Shown here one piece after another: positions 1 to 10,305 of a stretch of 64,000 nt of DNA. The number at the start of each line of letters is the position of its first letter. Within the stretch, counting starts at the first letter, position 1. Source of the stretch: Symbiodinium natans. Taxonomy: Eukaryota; Sar; Dinophyceae; Suessiales; Symbiodiniaceae. The notes beneath the pieces are model-generated. The model saw only the letters and a list, made by a program, of their open reading frames with translations, was not told the DNA's origin and did not search any database. Made by a program: the position numbers and the translations under genes. The stretch is taken from NCBI GenBank assembly GCA_905221605.1, contig CAJNDS010002213.1, positions 186,001 through 250,000 on the forward strand, read 5' to 3'.

Positions 1-35
1 CTATCAAGGACTGTTAGTGTCAGGGGGAACATCCC
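1..35. mobile_element. family A inverted-repeat element, right end
   Basis: Ends ...ACTGTTAGTGTCAGGGGGAACATCCC, the right terminus of the family defined at 41,639-41,720; its left part lies outside the window. Confidence 0.6.
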
Positions 36-760
36 AAAAGGTTACCTGCAAAAGCTGCCCATCGTATCTCTTACTCTAGGGAGCCCTTGACCGTTTAGGG
101 TTTAGGGTTTAGGGTTTAGGGTTTAGGGTTTAGGGTTTAGGGGAAAACCCGAAGCCCGACGGTCAGAATTCTTCAGGGGTGCCGTACCCAAGGAACCGAT
201 GAGGAAGTTAAGGTTTTAGACTAAGTGAGAACCGCACCGAAACCGAAAAGTTGCACGTTCGATCGTAGAGAGGAAGTCGTATTCTACCCTGACTACACCT
301 AAAAACCCGAGACCCTAAACCCAAAAACCCTGGAGCCCCGAACCATGAGCCTTACCTTTGGGATCCAAACCACCATGAGCCCTACAGTTGTCAAGCCCCA
401 AGGCTTTGAATCTTTGATTCCGAATGTCATTTTCCTGAAGCCGTAAACCCTTGAAACCTTAGTGTCACAGACCCGTAAAACTAAGATCGCCAAACACTGA
501 AGCCCTGAACACCGCGACTCACCGTAAACCCTAGACCTCGGATACCACAAGCCCTTGAAGCACTGAAGCACCCCACGACATGAAGCAAAGACCCCCCGGC
601 CCCCACGCCATCGCTAGACCCAAAGTGTAAAGCCCCCAAAACCGCACACCCTGAACCCCAAACCAGACTTCGGTTCAAACCCTAAGCCCCAAACCCCAAC
701 CCCGAAGCCCTTAACAGCCTGAAAACCTAAACCCGAAACCCCAAACCCCGAAGCCTACTT

Positions 761-870
761 GGTAGCCCAGTAACCATCTTACAACAAGGGTGCCCTTTTC
801 TGGGGTTGGTTACTTTTTTTAAAGTGAACCCAGAACCAAGAAAAGGGTAAAGGGGCACCACTGGGCTACC
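761..870. mobile_element. family D inverted-repeat element
   Basis: Perfect ends GGTAGCCCAGT / ACTGGGCTACC over 110 bp, internal AAGGGTGCCCTTTTC. Confidence 0.7.
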
Positions 871-1029
871 AAACCTAAAGCTGCAGAAGGCCCCCGTCTC
901 AGCCGCCGCCAGCCGAACGGTTCGCAAGGCGCGAGGGCCAGAGGACCAAGGTGTCCAGCCTCGGAGGGCCATGTTTAGGGTTTAGGGTTTAGTGTTCAGG
1001 GTTTAGGGCTAGGGTTTTGGGCTTAGGGT

Positions 1030-1115
1030 TTACGAAAATAGGGGACACCGAAAATAGACCCCCAAAATAGTAGGATCCCCTTATTTAATAAGGACCCAAA
1101 AAAGGTACACCTAAC
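1030..1115. mobile_element. family E element, partial
   Basis: CGAAAATAGGGGACACCGAA ... AGACCCCCAAAATAGTAGGA TCCCC core. Confidence 0.5.
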
Positions 1116-1450
1116 ATCGTAAACCCTCCATGTGGGGTTGAGGGTTTGAGGTGTATGGGTTTAGGGTCTAGGGTCTAGGGTTTAGGGTTTAGGGTTTAGG
1201 GTTTAGGTTTTGGGGTTTAGGGCTTAGGGATTGGGGTTTGGGCTCAGGGTGTAGGGGTCTGGGGCTTCAGGGCTTTAGGGATTTTGGGGCTCATGCCCTT
1301 CAGGACCCTAAGCCCTGAGCTCTACCCCCTTTTCGGGTTTGGGGCTTCAGGGGTTTTTTGCACGTGGGATGTAGGCTCATGATCGTTCGGAGTTGTTCTG
1401 TTTTTTGGGGTCACTGGGGCCTGCGGGGATTCGAGTAGGATCGGGGTAGG

Positions 1451-1575
1451 TACATGGTCCCTCAGTATGGGCCTTAAGGGGACCCCTCATATATATTTCT
1501 CAGAAACCCTGTACAACCCAAGGGCCCATACTTCAGAACCCTTGAAAGGAGGTAAGGCCCATATAGCTACCCTTT
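1451..1575. mobile_element. family F element
   Basis: ACATGGTCCCTCAGTATGGG ... GGGCCCATACTTCAGAACCC ... AGGCCCATATAGCTACC; inverted GGTCCCT/AGGGACC-type ends, diverged. Confidence 0.55.
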
Positions 1576-2088
1576 GAGTAGGATCTAGGGTTCAGTGTTA
1601 AGGCTTGAAAAGCTATTTCTGAGTGAGGGGACGTCTTCGTCAACGACTTTGGGCCTGGGTCTAGCCTCTTGCTTCAAAACGGGCTTCTCCGGGTATTCAA
1701 GGAGGGCGATTCATGTTCAGGGCAATTACACGGCTTGCGAAGTTTCGGTTCCCGACCGTCATGGTGCTCTCAAGAACCCGAGTGGGTATTTTTTCCACAG
1801 AAGCTTCAGTAGGGTTTATATAGGGTTTAGAGTTTTCGAGGCACCCCCAATCAGAGGCGCTAAGCCTGTGAGCCTTTAACCCTCAGCCCGTTGTCAAGTC
1901 AAGACCGATGCATCGCGCGTCTGCAGTGCAGACACGAAAAACCCCCAAAGGAAGCTACCTTCTAAGAGGGCTATAAAGGACAGAATGTGATATCTTGGTG
2001 ACATCATTGAAGTTGCTTCGCAAGAGCCCAGAAAGCTAACCCCGTGTTACCTCGGAACTCTAAGGACACATGGGGAATTCCGAAAATG

Positions 2089-2180
2089 GGGTTACCCTTC
2101 ATATACCCCCAAAATGCGATATAATCTTTTTAAAGGAGCCCCCAAAAAAGGGTACCCCTATTTTCGGAAACCCCATATTG
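2089..2180. mobile_element. family E element
   Basis: GGGGTTACCCTTCATATACC CCCAAAATG ... TTTTCGGAAACCCCATATT, diverged but with both arms. Confidence 0.5.
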
Positions 2181-2188
2181 AAACTCAC

Positions 2189-2247
2189 AGCATAACTCCG
2201 TCAGGCTGCACGTGGTCTATCGGAAAGCTGGACTCTTGGCCCACCTC
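2189..2247 (-). CDS. possible coding island, strand unresolved
   Basis: Minus: attcccag, then EVGQESSFPIDHVQPDGVM, then CT/GTGAGT. Plus: aactcacag, then NSVRLHVVYRKAGLLAHLLG before GTGTCG. Both are equally credible, which illustrates how weak single islands are without transcripts. Confidence 0.22.
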
Positions 2248-3503
2248 CTGGGAATGGGGTGTCGGGTTCAGGGGTACCGGGGCACTTCTCCGAAATGATG
2301 GTCGCTTTTCTTGGATGCTAGGGTTTAGGGTTTAGGGTTTGGGGTTTGGGGTTTAGGGTTTAGGGTTATGTAATTAACGGCCCCTTGATAGAGTAGGACC
2401 CCTCCAAACAGGAGCATCAATGGGAGAACTGGAGACCTAAGAAAGCGGAACTTCTGTTGGGGTCTAGAGTCTGGGTAGCGTTCCAGGCTGTGGGCTGTTG
2501 AGGGATTCGAGTCCAGAGGTCCAATGTGGCTCTACTAAGTACCAGTTTAGGGCCGGGTTTCGGCTTAGGGTTCATGAAAGCCCTCAAGTCTAAGCCCAAG
2601 ACCCTGCGGGAGCCGACCTGTCTTTCAGACACCACAGGCGCACTCAGCCAGGCACCCCCTCCCCCACCCCACCCCCCCAACTTCGCACCGACCCGGTGCT
2701 ACCTACCCCCTCCTTACCTCCCAACCCGACCTTCAACCCTACCGTGTTCTTCTCGTTTTGCCACTTTCACATTTGGGGTGCCTGGTCCGTACATGAGCCT
2801 GTTACAACATGCATGAGCTTGTTACAACATGCCCAAAAGGGAATGATTGCACATACACCCGAGATCTCCGTGTTTGGGTTGCCTCGCTGCTGGGGCAGGC
2901 CAGGCTGGGTCGCCTAACGTTAAAATTAAGGGTATCTTGGATTTGTTCAAGAATTGGGGTCTCGATGTATCCTATAAAACTATAAGAAAAACTAAGCTCT
3001 TCAACAAGCCGAGACCCCAAGTGCATAACCCCCGGCTCCTGCTGACTATCCAGCCAGTCTGCTTGACCTTGGTGGCAGCCGGGAACCCCAGAGCCGCAAA
3101 ACATGTCACAGTTGAGGGCTGAGAGTTTAGGATGGTTTCAGGGGTTGAGGGTTTTAGGTTTAGGATTTTAGGGTTTAGGGTTAGGGTTTAGGGTTTTAGG
3201 CTTCCTCTTGAAGAGAGGGTTCCAGGGTGTGGTATTCTGCTGCTGCCTTGCACGAGGCTGTATGTCGGCTGTCAGGATGAGCAGCACGCCTAGGCCCTTC
3301 AAATGCTCTCAAAGGGCAGGTTTAGGGTTTAGGGTTTAGGGTTTAGGGTTTAGGTTTTAGGGTTTAGGGTTTAGGGTTTAGGGTTTAGGGTTTAGGGTCG
3401 AAAGAAAGTACAGGGGTGTAGGGGGGGGGGGGGGCTACAAACATTCAAATCATGTGGACTGTTATAGGGAGAAGTAGGGATGTCGGCCTCATGGGATTCA
3501 AAA

Positions 3504-3617
3504 ACCTGACGCAAGAGTAACCTCGGAATAACAAGGGTGCCCTTTTTGCTTTTAAAGCGGCTTATCAGGGAATCAAAACCGTAGGAAAAAGAAGCAGGGA
3601 CTACTCTGGGTCCTAGG
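3504..3617. mobile_element. family C element
   Basis: CAAGAGTAACCTCGGAATAA ... AGGGTGCCCTTTTTG ... ACTCTGGGTCCTAGG, the shared layout of family C (see 40,831). Confidence 0.6.
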
Positions 3618-4208
3618 AAATGTCGTAAAGGGGCGTTAGTTTAAGGGACCCTAAACCCTAAACCCTAAACCCTAAACCCTAAACCCTAGGAATTTCAAAG
3701 CATAAATTGATGGCAGCGGCCAGCTGTCAAGAGCGACAGGAACTCCTTGCTTTCGTTGTAGCAGCCTTAGGGTTTAGGGTTTAGGGTTTAGGGTTTAGGG
3801 TTTAGGGTTTAGGCCCTCCGAAGGCCAGACCCTCAACCCCAAGCGCCTCAACAGCTACAAAATCCAACACATCCCCGTCAAAAGCCCTAAGCCCTAAGCC
3901 CTGCAGTCCTACAGCCCTACCACCCTACAACCCTAAACCCCACACCCTAAACCCAAAACCCCAAACCCTAGACCCCATACCCTAACCCTAAACCCTAAAC
4001 CCCAAACTTTTTATCTTCATCAATAGGGGGATATAAGGTTCTAGGGTTTAGGGTATAGGAGGCTCCAGAAACGTGGGGCTCAGCCTGCTCTCAGTAGGGA
4101 CTGAAGGAATTAGGTACCTCAGAGCTTTCTGACTTAGGGTTGGGGGTTTAGGGTTTAGGGTTTAGGGTTTAGGGTTTAGGGTTTAGGGTTTTAGGGGAAC
4201 ATATGCAC

Positions 4209-4266
4209 CTATTTCACTCATCCCCAACTCCTTAAGAGCCAGGAAGTCAAGCTTGAGCATCCATGT
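4209..4266 (-). CDS. candidate exon, minus strand
   Basis: Minus strand: acceptor acaagccctag, reading TWMLKLDFLALKELGMSEI, donor G/GTGCAT. The + strand is not convincing. Both flanks are TTTAGGG-type, so it does not follow the usual island arrangement. Confidence 0.3.
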
Positions 4267-4550
4267 CTAGGGCTTGTAGGCGTTAGGCTGTTAAAGGCCT
4301 ACTTTCGGTTTAGGGTTTAGGGTTTAGGGTTTAGGCCTACTTTCGGTTTAGGGCTCAGGGTTAAGGGTAGCTGCATCTGGGGTTTGGGGGGGTTTAAGGT
4401 CTGTTGAGGGCGTCAAGTTTCCAGAATGGCCGGCCCCACGCAAATGGACCCTAAACCCTAAACCCTAAACCCTAAACCTTAAACCCTAAACCCTAAACCC
4501 TAAACCCTAAACCCTAAACCCTAAACCAAGCCCAGACGCCTGCGAAGTAG

Positions 4551-4628
4551 AACATGGCCTGCAGCAAGGGGGGCAGTCTTCGCCTCTACACCCTGTCGGG
4601 CCCTAGCGCTGTGCTCGCCGGGTTCAAG
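4551..4628 (+). CDS. candidate exon or start exon
   Basis: It follows gcgaagtag; 26 codons containing an ATG (ACSKGGSLRLYTLSGPSAVL, then AGFK), with 20 of 25 codons ending in G or C, and a donor AAG/GTTTAGAG. Flanks are CCCTAAA (left) and a degenerate TTTAGGG (right). Confidence 0.38.
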
Positions 4629-5142
4629 GTTTAGAGCTTGAAGGGTTCTTGGGTTTCGCTAAGGTTGTAGTCTAGGGTTAAAGGGCGTTTGGGGCGAAGT
4701 GCTGGGTTTAGGGCTTTTGGGGTTAAGGTCTTAAAGTTTCTGAGTAGTGTATGGCTTCCAGGATGTTGATGGCACCTGTGCAAGATTCGTTTTTATAAGG
4801 CCTAGGGCGCAGGGCGTAGGGATGTTTAGGGTTTAGGACTTGCCGTACCATGGGCAAATATGGGCAGGTCTCTCAATCAGGGTTCCTTCTTGCAAAAATT
4901 GAGTGCCCGAATATTATGGGCACCTACCCAATAAGGAAACCGCCATGAAGTATGACCATCACATACACCTGAGCCGTAGTACGACTGTTATGAAATTTGT
5001 TTGCTCAATTTTGCTTCGCCATCGAGTTGAAGAAATGCAGGGCCCTGAATAGTTACAGTAGGGTTTGGGGAGTTATTATTGTAAATGATGACATCGGGAC
5101 CCTCAATGCATACTATATATTCGTAAGTATTCCGACTTCCGA

Positions 5143-5246
5143 AATTAGGGGTACAGTACCTTATTCAGGTCCTTGTTCTCAGGCGATCCTACTATTTGGG
5201 GGTCTATATTTGGCGTCCCCGATTTTCGTAAAGCCCCATAATACCC
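5143..5246. mobile_element. family E element, opposite orientation
   Basis: GAAATTAGGGGTACAGTACC ... GATCCTACTATTTGGGGGTC ... GATTTTCGTAAAGCCCCAT. Confidence 0.55.
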
Positions 5247-5375
5247 AACCCTAAACCCTAAACCCTAAACCTTAAACCCGATTGGTGACCTGTATCTCCG
5301 AGCGCGTGATGCGGTCGCCACGGCTGCTGAATGCCCGCGCTGCGTTCTGGAGCTCCTGCGCGGAGGCGATGCGAG

Positions 5376-5469
5376 CTTAGGGTTTAGGGTTTAGGGTTTA
5401 GGGTTTAGGGTTTAGGGTTTAGGGTTTAGGGTTTAGGGTTTAGGGTTTAGGGTTTAGGGTTTAGGGTTA
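5376..5469 (+). repeat. TTTAGGG tract
   Basis: About 13 near-perfect TTTAGGG units, directly right of a GC-rich exon-like island (5,281-5,375) that would end at A/GCTTAGGG. Confidence 0.97.
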
Positions 5470-5818
5470 GGACATTACGTCGCAGCCAGCCCAAGAACTT
5501 CGTCTCGAGTCAGGCTACGAAGTGCAGAAACCTCCCAAACAAAGCCACGCATAGGGTTAGGATTTAGCGTTTAGGGTCTCGGGTTCAGGGTCTAGAGTCT
5601 ATAGGGTGAGGTGAAACCTACGGGTTTAGGGTTTAGGGCTTAGAGTAAGGGTTTGCACGTCTAAAACAGCTTTGAGGTGTACCTGTTTGGGCTCCGGACC
5701 CACACTGCACTAAACTAAGCCCTCGCCTTCGAACACTAACTCACCCTAAACCCTCAACCAAAACCCTGCACCTAAATCCTGATCTAACCCCTCAACCCGA
5801 AACCCTGCACATAAACCC

Positions 5819-5908
5819 TGAACCCTAACCCTAAACCCTAAACCCTAAACCCTAAACCCTGAACCCTAAACCCTAAACCCTAAACCCTAAACCCTAAACC
5901 CTAAACCC
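5819..5908 (-). repeat. CCCTAAA tract
   Basis: About 12 CCCTAAA units with a CCCTGAA variant, left of the island at 5,909-6,010. Confidence 0.96.
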
Positions 5909-5960
5909 CTGGGGCCTCACGTCGAGGCACGCCCCCGCGGAGGGCGCTGAAGACGCTCAC

Positions 5961-6001
5961 CTTGGGACAAAGCGGGTGCGGTCGAGGGCGTGGGGGTTCA
6001 T
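5961..6001 (-). CDS. candidate short start exon, minus strand
   Basis: Minus strand: aactctgaacag, ATG and MNPHALDRTRFVP, then AAG-type end AG/GTGAGCG, a canonical donor. Only 41 bases long. The + strand lacks splice signals here. Confidence 0.28.
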
Positions 6002-6032
6002 CTGTTCAGAGTTCAGGGTTTAGCTTTGCTAT

Positions 6033-6146
6033 GGTTTAGGGTTTAGGGTTTAGGGTTTAGGGTTTAGGGTTTAGGGTTTAGGGTTTAGGGTTTAGGGTTT
6101 AGGGTTTAGGGTTTAGGGTTTAGGGTTTAGGGTTTAGGGCTTAGGT
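6033..6146 (+). repeat. TTTAGGG tract, part of a duplicated segment
   Basis: About 15 units; the tract plus the next 100 bp recurs at 8,341-8,537. Confidence 0.97.
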
Positions 6147-6245
6147 TTAGCGACTTGTCTGTTGAGGTTTTCAGGGTGTAGCTCTTTGAGGGCCCAGGGG
6201 TTAGTCTGTTTAGGGCTTGTGGTGTTTAGGGCCTCGGGTAGCTGA
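6145..6245. repeat. 100-bp segment duplicated at 8,443
   Basis: The sequence from CGACTTGTCTGTTGAGG to the GCTGA motif is repeated with few changes at 8,443-8,537, each copy preceded by a long TTTAGGG tract. Confidence 0.9.
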
Positions 6246-6345
6246 TACCGAAAGGACAAAAGCGAGCTAAGGCCCCCCCCCTGCCTCATGAGAATAGCCT
6301 TATGCTTAAGCAAGGCCGAAATTGTATTTCGCGCTTCCTCTTTTA
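6228..6345 (-). CDS. possible coding island, minus strand
   Basis: Open minus frame with EEARNTISALLKHKAILMRQ and LSSLLSFRYQLPE. No convincing splice pair identified. Its left part belongs to a segment repeated at 8,443-8,537. Confidence 0.25.
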
Positions 6346-6811
6346 TTCCCCTCAACCCTGAACTCTAGAAACCCTAAACCCCGAGAAAGTTTGGGGTTTG
6401 GGGTTGAGGGCACTAAAAATCTGAAGACGCAAGAAGCCTAAACCCCTAGGGTTCAGGGTTTAGGGCCCGAACCTTCGAACCTACCAACATACCCCTAAAC
6501 CCTAGAAGCCCTAACAACATACAAGCGAGCTTGGCTCCAAGGTACCACATGCCGCTGGTGCTCCTGGTGAGAGCCGCAACTTCCAACACCCCTGCCGTAG
6601 AGGCGCTAAGGGTTTTTGGGGGGTTTAGGGTTTAGGTTTTGGGGTTTAGGTTTCGAGTTTGGGATTTGGGACCTGCGTGCGAAACGGAACAGTCCTTCAG
6701 TTGTTCTTAAGCCCTTCTGTTTGTGGGTGGGACGCCATCTCGGGACTTTGGCCTCTATACTCATTGCTTATAGGGGTTCAGGATGGACAGGGACGACTGG
6801 GAATCTCTTAG

Positions 6812-6955
6812 GGCAGTTCCCTGGTCCCTTAGTACGGGCCCTTGAAAAGGGGACCCCGTATAATATGCCCCTTGTATACCCTATACAGATTACGGGCCCA
6901 TACATCGGAACCCATTTAAGGGAGGTTTGGGACCATACTAAGGGCCCATGAAATT
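6812..6955. mobile_element. family F element, best copy
   Basis: CCCTGGTCCCTTAGTACGGG CCC ... GGGACCATACTAAGGGCCCA; inverted repeat of about 20 bp, length about 140 bp. Confidence 0.65.
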
Positions 6956-7415
6956 ACCCTCACACCTCAAGGTGCCTTCCAAGTCTCTAGGCTTATGGCC
7001 CTAAACCCTAAACCCTAAACCCTAAACATTAAACCCTAAACCCTAAACCCTAAACCCTAATTAAACCGTTTGAAGACTTCAGAGCCCGTAGAAGATTTAC
7101 TATTCGCTTGTAGGGTGTAAGGGTTCAGGGAGTTGCAGACCCCTAAGCCCAATGGCCTTGGGAAAGAACTATCTAAACCCTATAAACCCTAAACCCTAGA
7201 CTCTTGGCTTCCCCAGTGAGACTTCAGTTCAGGGACCAAAGGAGGGGCACTCACAAGCACAAGGGACCCTAGGGTCTAACAGGGTTTGGGGTTTAGGGCT
7301 TTAGGGTTTGGGGTTTAGGGCTTAGGTTTAGGGTTTAGGGCTATCTAGGTGCTACTTAATTAGGTAGGACGGATTGCGTAAAGTAAGGGGTTTGTCGTGG
7401 TGTCCCGAAATTCAC

Positions 7416-7554
7416 ATAACTCCTGCTCCCAAAAATCACGGAGCAGGGCGCGTGTGACACCGAAGTCACGGGCTCTAAGCTCCCGAAACCCGAAACTCTG
7501 AACGATCAAAGAGCCCTGCTCCTGCTGCGTCTCGTAGAGCACCAGGTCTTCTAC
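7416..7554 (-). CDS. candidate exon, minus strand
   Basis: After gagctgttgggag the minus strand is open for 46 codons (VEDLVLYETQQEQGSLIVQS ... RALLRDFWEQEL) to a T/GTGAAT donor. One of the longest protein-like stretches in the first 10 kb. The + strand has an alternative short exon (ALLLLRLVEHQ) in its right part. Confidence 0.36.
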
Positions 7555-7701
7555 CTCCCAACAGCTCAACACTCAGGAGGTGCCCTTAGGGTTTAGGGCT
7601 AAGGGTTTCGGGTTAAGGGTTAAGGGTTAAGGATTAGGGTTTAGGGTTTGGGGTTTGGGGTTTGGGGTTAAGGGTTTGGGGTTAAGGGTTTAGGGCTAGG
7701 G

Positions 7702-7832
7702 TAGCTTTCTTGGGGTAGTTACGTGGTCCCTTATTTTGGGCCAGTACTTGCTATCAAGCCCAAGGGGTCCCATACTTCAGAACCCTTTTAAGGAGGTAAG
7801 GGACCATAGTCTAAGGGACCATAAGCCCTAAA
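7702..7832. mobile_element. family F element
   Basis: ACGTGGTCCCTTATTTTGGG CC ... GGTCCCATACTTCAGAACCC ... GGGACCATAGTCTAAGGGACC. Confidence 0.6.
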
Positions 7833-8273
7833 CCCTCAACCCTAAACCCTCAAACCCAGCAAACCTCCAAGGTCGACGGCTACCTAAGGGGTAGCGAGCT
7901 CTCCCAAAACCCTCAGCCCTAAACGCGCAACCCTAAACCCGAAACCCCAAACCCGAACCCCCATGAAAAGAGGAACAGAGAGCTTCTGGCTTAATGGCTT
8001 CGGGGCAGGCCCCGGAGCCTCACAAACCTCTAAACCCCCCGAGGTCCTAAACCCTGATCTCAGAGCCCTAAACCCGCGTAAGCCCCGAAACCCGAAACTA
8101 AGCCCCCCCCCCACTTAAGCCCGAAGACCCTAGCAAGCCCCTAATGCCCTAGACCCTAATCCCAAACCCTGTGCTTTTAAACCCTAAACCTTAAATCCTA
8201 AACCCTGAACACTAAACCCTAAACCCTAAACCCTAAACCTTACAAGCCCTCAACCACACTCTCTCTCGTTCAG

Positions 8274-8340
8274 GGCGCCTGGAGTGTCCTTTTTGGCCAC
8301 CAGTCATCCAGGAAGCTGAAGCCTGACTCACAGAAGCAAG
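8274..8340 (+). CDS. candidate exon A1 of spliced gene A
   Basis: Clear acceptor: CCCTAAA repeats, then a pyrimidine tract (accacactctctctcgttcag). The 67-base island reads GAWSVLFGHQSSRKLKPDSQ plus KQ, and stops exactly at GTTTAGGG, the first unit of a 15-unit telomere-like tract. Phase 0 in (if internal), phase 1 out. No domain recognised. Confidence 0.42.
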
Positions 8341-8443
8341 GTTTAGGGTTTAGGGTTTAGGGTTTAGGGTTTAGGGTTTAGGGTTTAGGGTTTAGGGTTT
8401 AGGGTTTAGGGTTTAGGGTTTAGGGTTTAGGGTTTAGGGTTTA
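8341..8443 (+). repeat. TTTAGGG tract starting at a candidate splice donor
   Basis: About 15 perfect units; its first bases GTTTAGGG directly follow exon candidate A1. Confidence 0.97.
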
Positions 8444-8537
8444 GCGACTTGTCTGTTGAGGTTTTCAGGGTGTACCTCTTTGAGGGCCCAGGGGTTAGTC
8501 TGTTTAGGGCTTGTGGTGTTTAGGGCATCGGGTATAG
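8443..8537. repeat. second copy of the 100-bp segment
   Basis: Matches 6,145-6,245 apart from a few substitutions (for example GTGTACC for GTGTAGC). Tract and unique sequence moved together. Confidence 0.9.
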
Positions 8538-8620
8538 CTGAAACCCTGAACCCTAAACCCTAAACCCCAAACCCCGAACCCTAAACCCCGAACCCTAAAC
8601 CCTGAACCCTGCCTAGCCAG

Positions 8621-8684
8621 CCGAAGAGCGGCCCAAGACAGCGATAGAGGCAGCCCTGGAGGCTCTGGATCAGCCTCGGCATCG
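8621..8684 (+). CDS. candidate exon A2 of gene A
   Basis: The acceptor is cctgcctagccag. The island reads EERPKTAIEAALEALDQPRH and ends CG before GTTAGGGTTCAGGG. Phase 2 in agrees with A1 (the junction codon would be GCC). The opposite strand is also open (LIQSLQGCLYRCLG). Confidence 0.38.
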
Positions 8685-8687
8685 GTT

Positions 8688-8783
8688 AGGGTTCAGGGTT
8701 CAGGGTTCAGGGTTCAGGGTTCAGGGTTCAGGGTTCAGGGTTCAGGGTTCAGGGTTCAGGGTTCAGGGTTCAGGGTTCAGGGT
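8688..8783 (+). repeat. homogenised TTCAGGG variant array
   Basis: About 13 consecutive TTCAGGG units with almost no TTTAGGG. A single variant amplified in tandem points to local slippage or unequal exchange, not random decay. Confidence 0.96.
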
Positions 8784-9232
8784 TTATTTTGAGGGTTGAG
8801 GGTTTAGGGTTTAGGGTTTGGGGTTGTCTATAGATAGGTTATTGCTAGCGTTGAGGACCTAACGAGTTGCGCTGCCTTGAAAAAGTTCAGGGTTCTCTGC
8901 AACCCCTCAGCCCGAAACCAAAAACCCGGCCGTTCCCGGCCATCGATGTTTCGGGAGGGCGAGGATGCCCACGAAACCCTGAGGAGTTTAGGGTTTAGGG
9001 TTTAGGGTTTAGGGTTTAGGGTTTAGGGTTTAGGGTTCAGGGTTCAGGGTTCAGGGTTCAGGGTTGAGGGCTGAAACCTGGACCCCACCTCGAACCCTGC
9101 ACCCTAGACTCCCTAGCCCCTAAATCCTAAACCCTACACCCTACACTCTACACCCTAAACCCTAAACCCTAAACCCTAAACCCTAAACCCTAAACCCTAC
9201 CAACAATCCCAAACCCTGCCGTCGAAGCCCAG

Positions 9233-9298
9233 TGGCCAAGCAGTTTTCTCCAAGGCCTCATCGTCGGCAGGCACATTGCAGCCTGCTCTGCATCTGCG
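9233..9298 (+). CDS. candidate exon A3 of gene A
   Basis: It begins after cgaagcccag and reads GQAVFSKASSSAGTLQPALH before CTGCG/GTTTAGGG. Phase 1 in and 2 out fit both neighbours. Flanks are CCCTAAA (left) and TTTAGGG (right). Confidence 0.36.
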
Positions 9299-9971
9299 GT
9301 TTAGGGTTTAAAGAGTTTAGGGAGTTTAGGCTTCCGGGAGTTTAGGAGTTTAGGATCTAGGATTCAGGGCAAGAATTCCACTCTAGTTGCTTACCGGCTG
9401 AATTTTCTAATTAGTAGATTTATGCAGGGTTGAAGGGTTGCAAAAGCCAATTCTGCCATACTTAGCCTACTTGCATGCCCAGCGTTGTCGCAGAACACGG
9501 CCGCAATGCAAAGCGAACATCTACGCTGCCTGGAAAGGTGGCGCCGCAAGGTCATGTGCGCTCCGCTGATCTATGTGGGCCGGCTCAATAATACACCCAT
9601 GATTCTATTCTACTTCTCAGTGAAAGGGGGTTTCCACTAGAAAAGCGGCCTTGGCGTGCCAGCCAGTGCCAGCTTCAAATTGGGGGCCCCGGGGTGGGGG
9701 GGGCTGGGGGGGCCGGAGAATGACATCCAAGTCTTCTGAAGCTGCAGGGCAAGCTGCCAATCAAAGCAAACCCCAGCACCTACTTGGCACCACGTGAAGG
9801 CTACAGAGAGCTTTTGGGCGAAGAAGAGAAGCAACCAACCGTTTGGTGACTTAACGTGTATGGGTGGTGGGGCTCAGGGGTTTATGGGCCCTAAACCCTA
9901 AACCCTAAACCCTAATCCCTAAACCCTACACCCTAAACCCTAAACCCTAGCTCAAGGCCGGGAACCTCCAG

Positions 9972-10041
9972 CAATACTGGTCGCCCCTATCCGAGTGGGC
10001 TCTGGCAGAAGGTGGCTTCCTTCAAGGTCCTTGCAGACGAG
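9972..10041 (+). CDS. candidate exon A4 of gene A
   Basis: The acceptor is gggaacctccag. In the phase set by the preceding exon it reads NTGRPYPSGLWQKVASFKVL plus ADE, and ends GAG before GTGATTC. This frame has more G/C third positions than the alternative (QYWSPLSEWALAEGG). Internal GTs (AAG/GTGGCT, AAG/GTCCTT) are other possible donors. Confidence 0.38.
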
Positions 10042-10189
10042 GTGATTCAATTTCGGCTTTGGGGTTTCAGGCCGTCTTGTTCATTTAGGGTTTAGTGTTT
10101 AGTGTTTTGGGTTTAGGGTCTTCGGGCTGGGACTAAGCAGAAGTACTGGAGAAGTTCTCCTTCGGGTACAGCGGCACCTGACATTTTTG

Positions 10190-10305
10190 GGTTTACCAAA
10201 ATCAGGGGCCCCTAATAGAGTCCCCCAAATAGTGGGATTCCCTTATAATCAGGACCCCAAAAAGTTACCCCCCCCCCCCCCCCCCAATTTCGGAAACCCC
10301 CACAT
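10190..10305. mobile_element. family E element with poly-C expansion
   Basis: Inverted termini ACATTTTTGGGTTTACCAAA / AATTTCGGAAACCCCCACAT; internal CCCCCAAATAGTGGGATTCC; a run of about 18 C sits at the inner edge of the right arm. Confidence 0.65.

Larger units (their letters stand above)
1..4550. other. telomere-like mosaic, no confirmed gene
   Basis: Tracts at 93-141, 960-1,020, 1,160-1,210, 2,314-2,369, 3,321-3,398 and others separate islands. Open islands worth noting: 46-69 minus (ends CAG/GTAACC), 1,953-2,010 minus (NFNDVTKISHSVLYSPL, donor AG/GTAGC), 2,725-2,785 minus (PNVKVAKREEH), 3,215-3,285 minus (GVLLILTADIQPRARQQQ), 3,705-3,768 minus (CYNESKEFLSLLTAGRCHQ). At 2,791-2,831 a 20-base unit (CATGAGCCTGTTACAACATG) is repeated in tandem. 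Confidence 0.6.
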
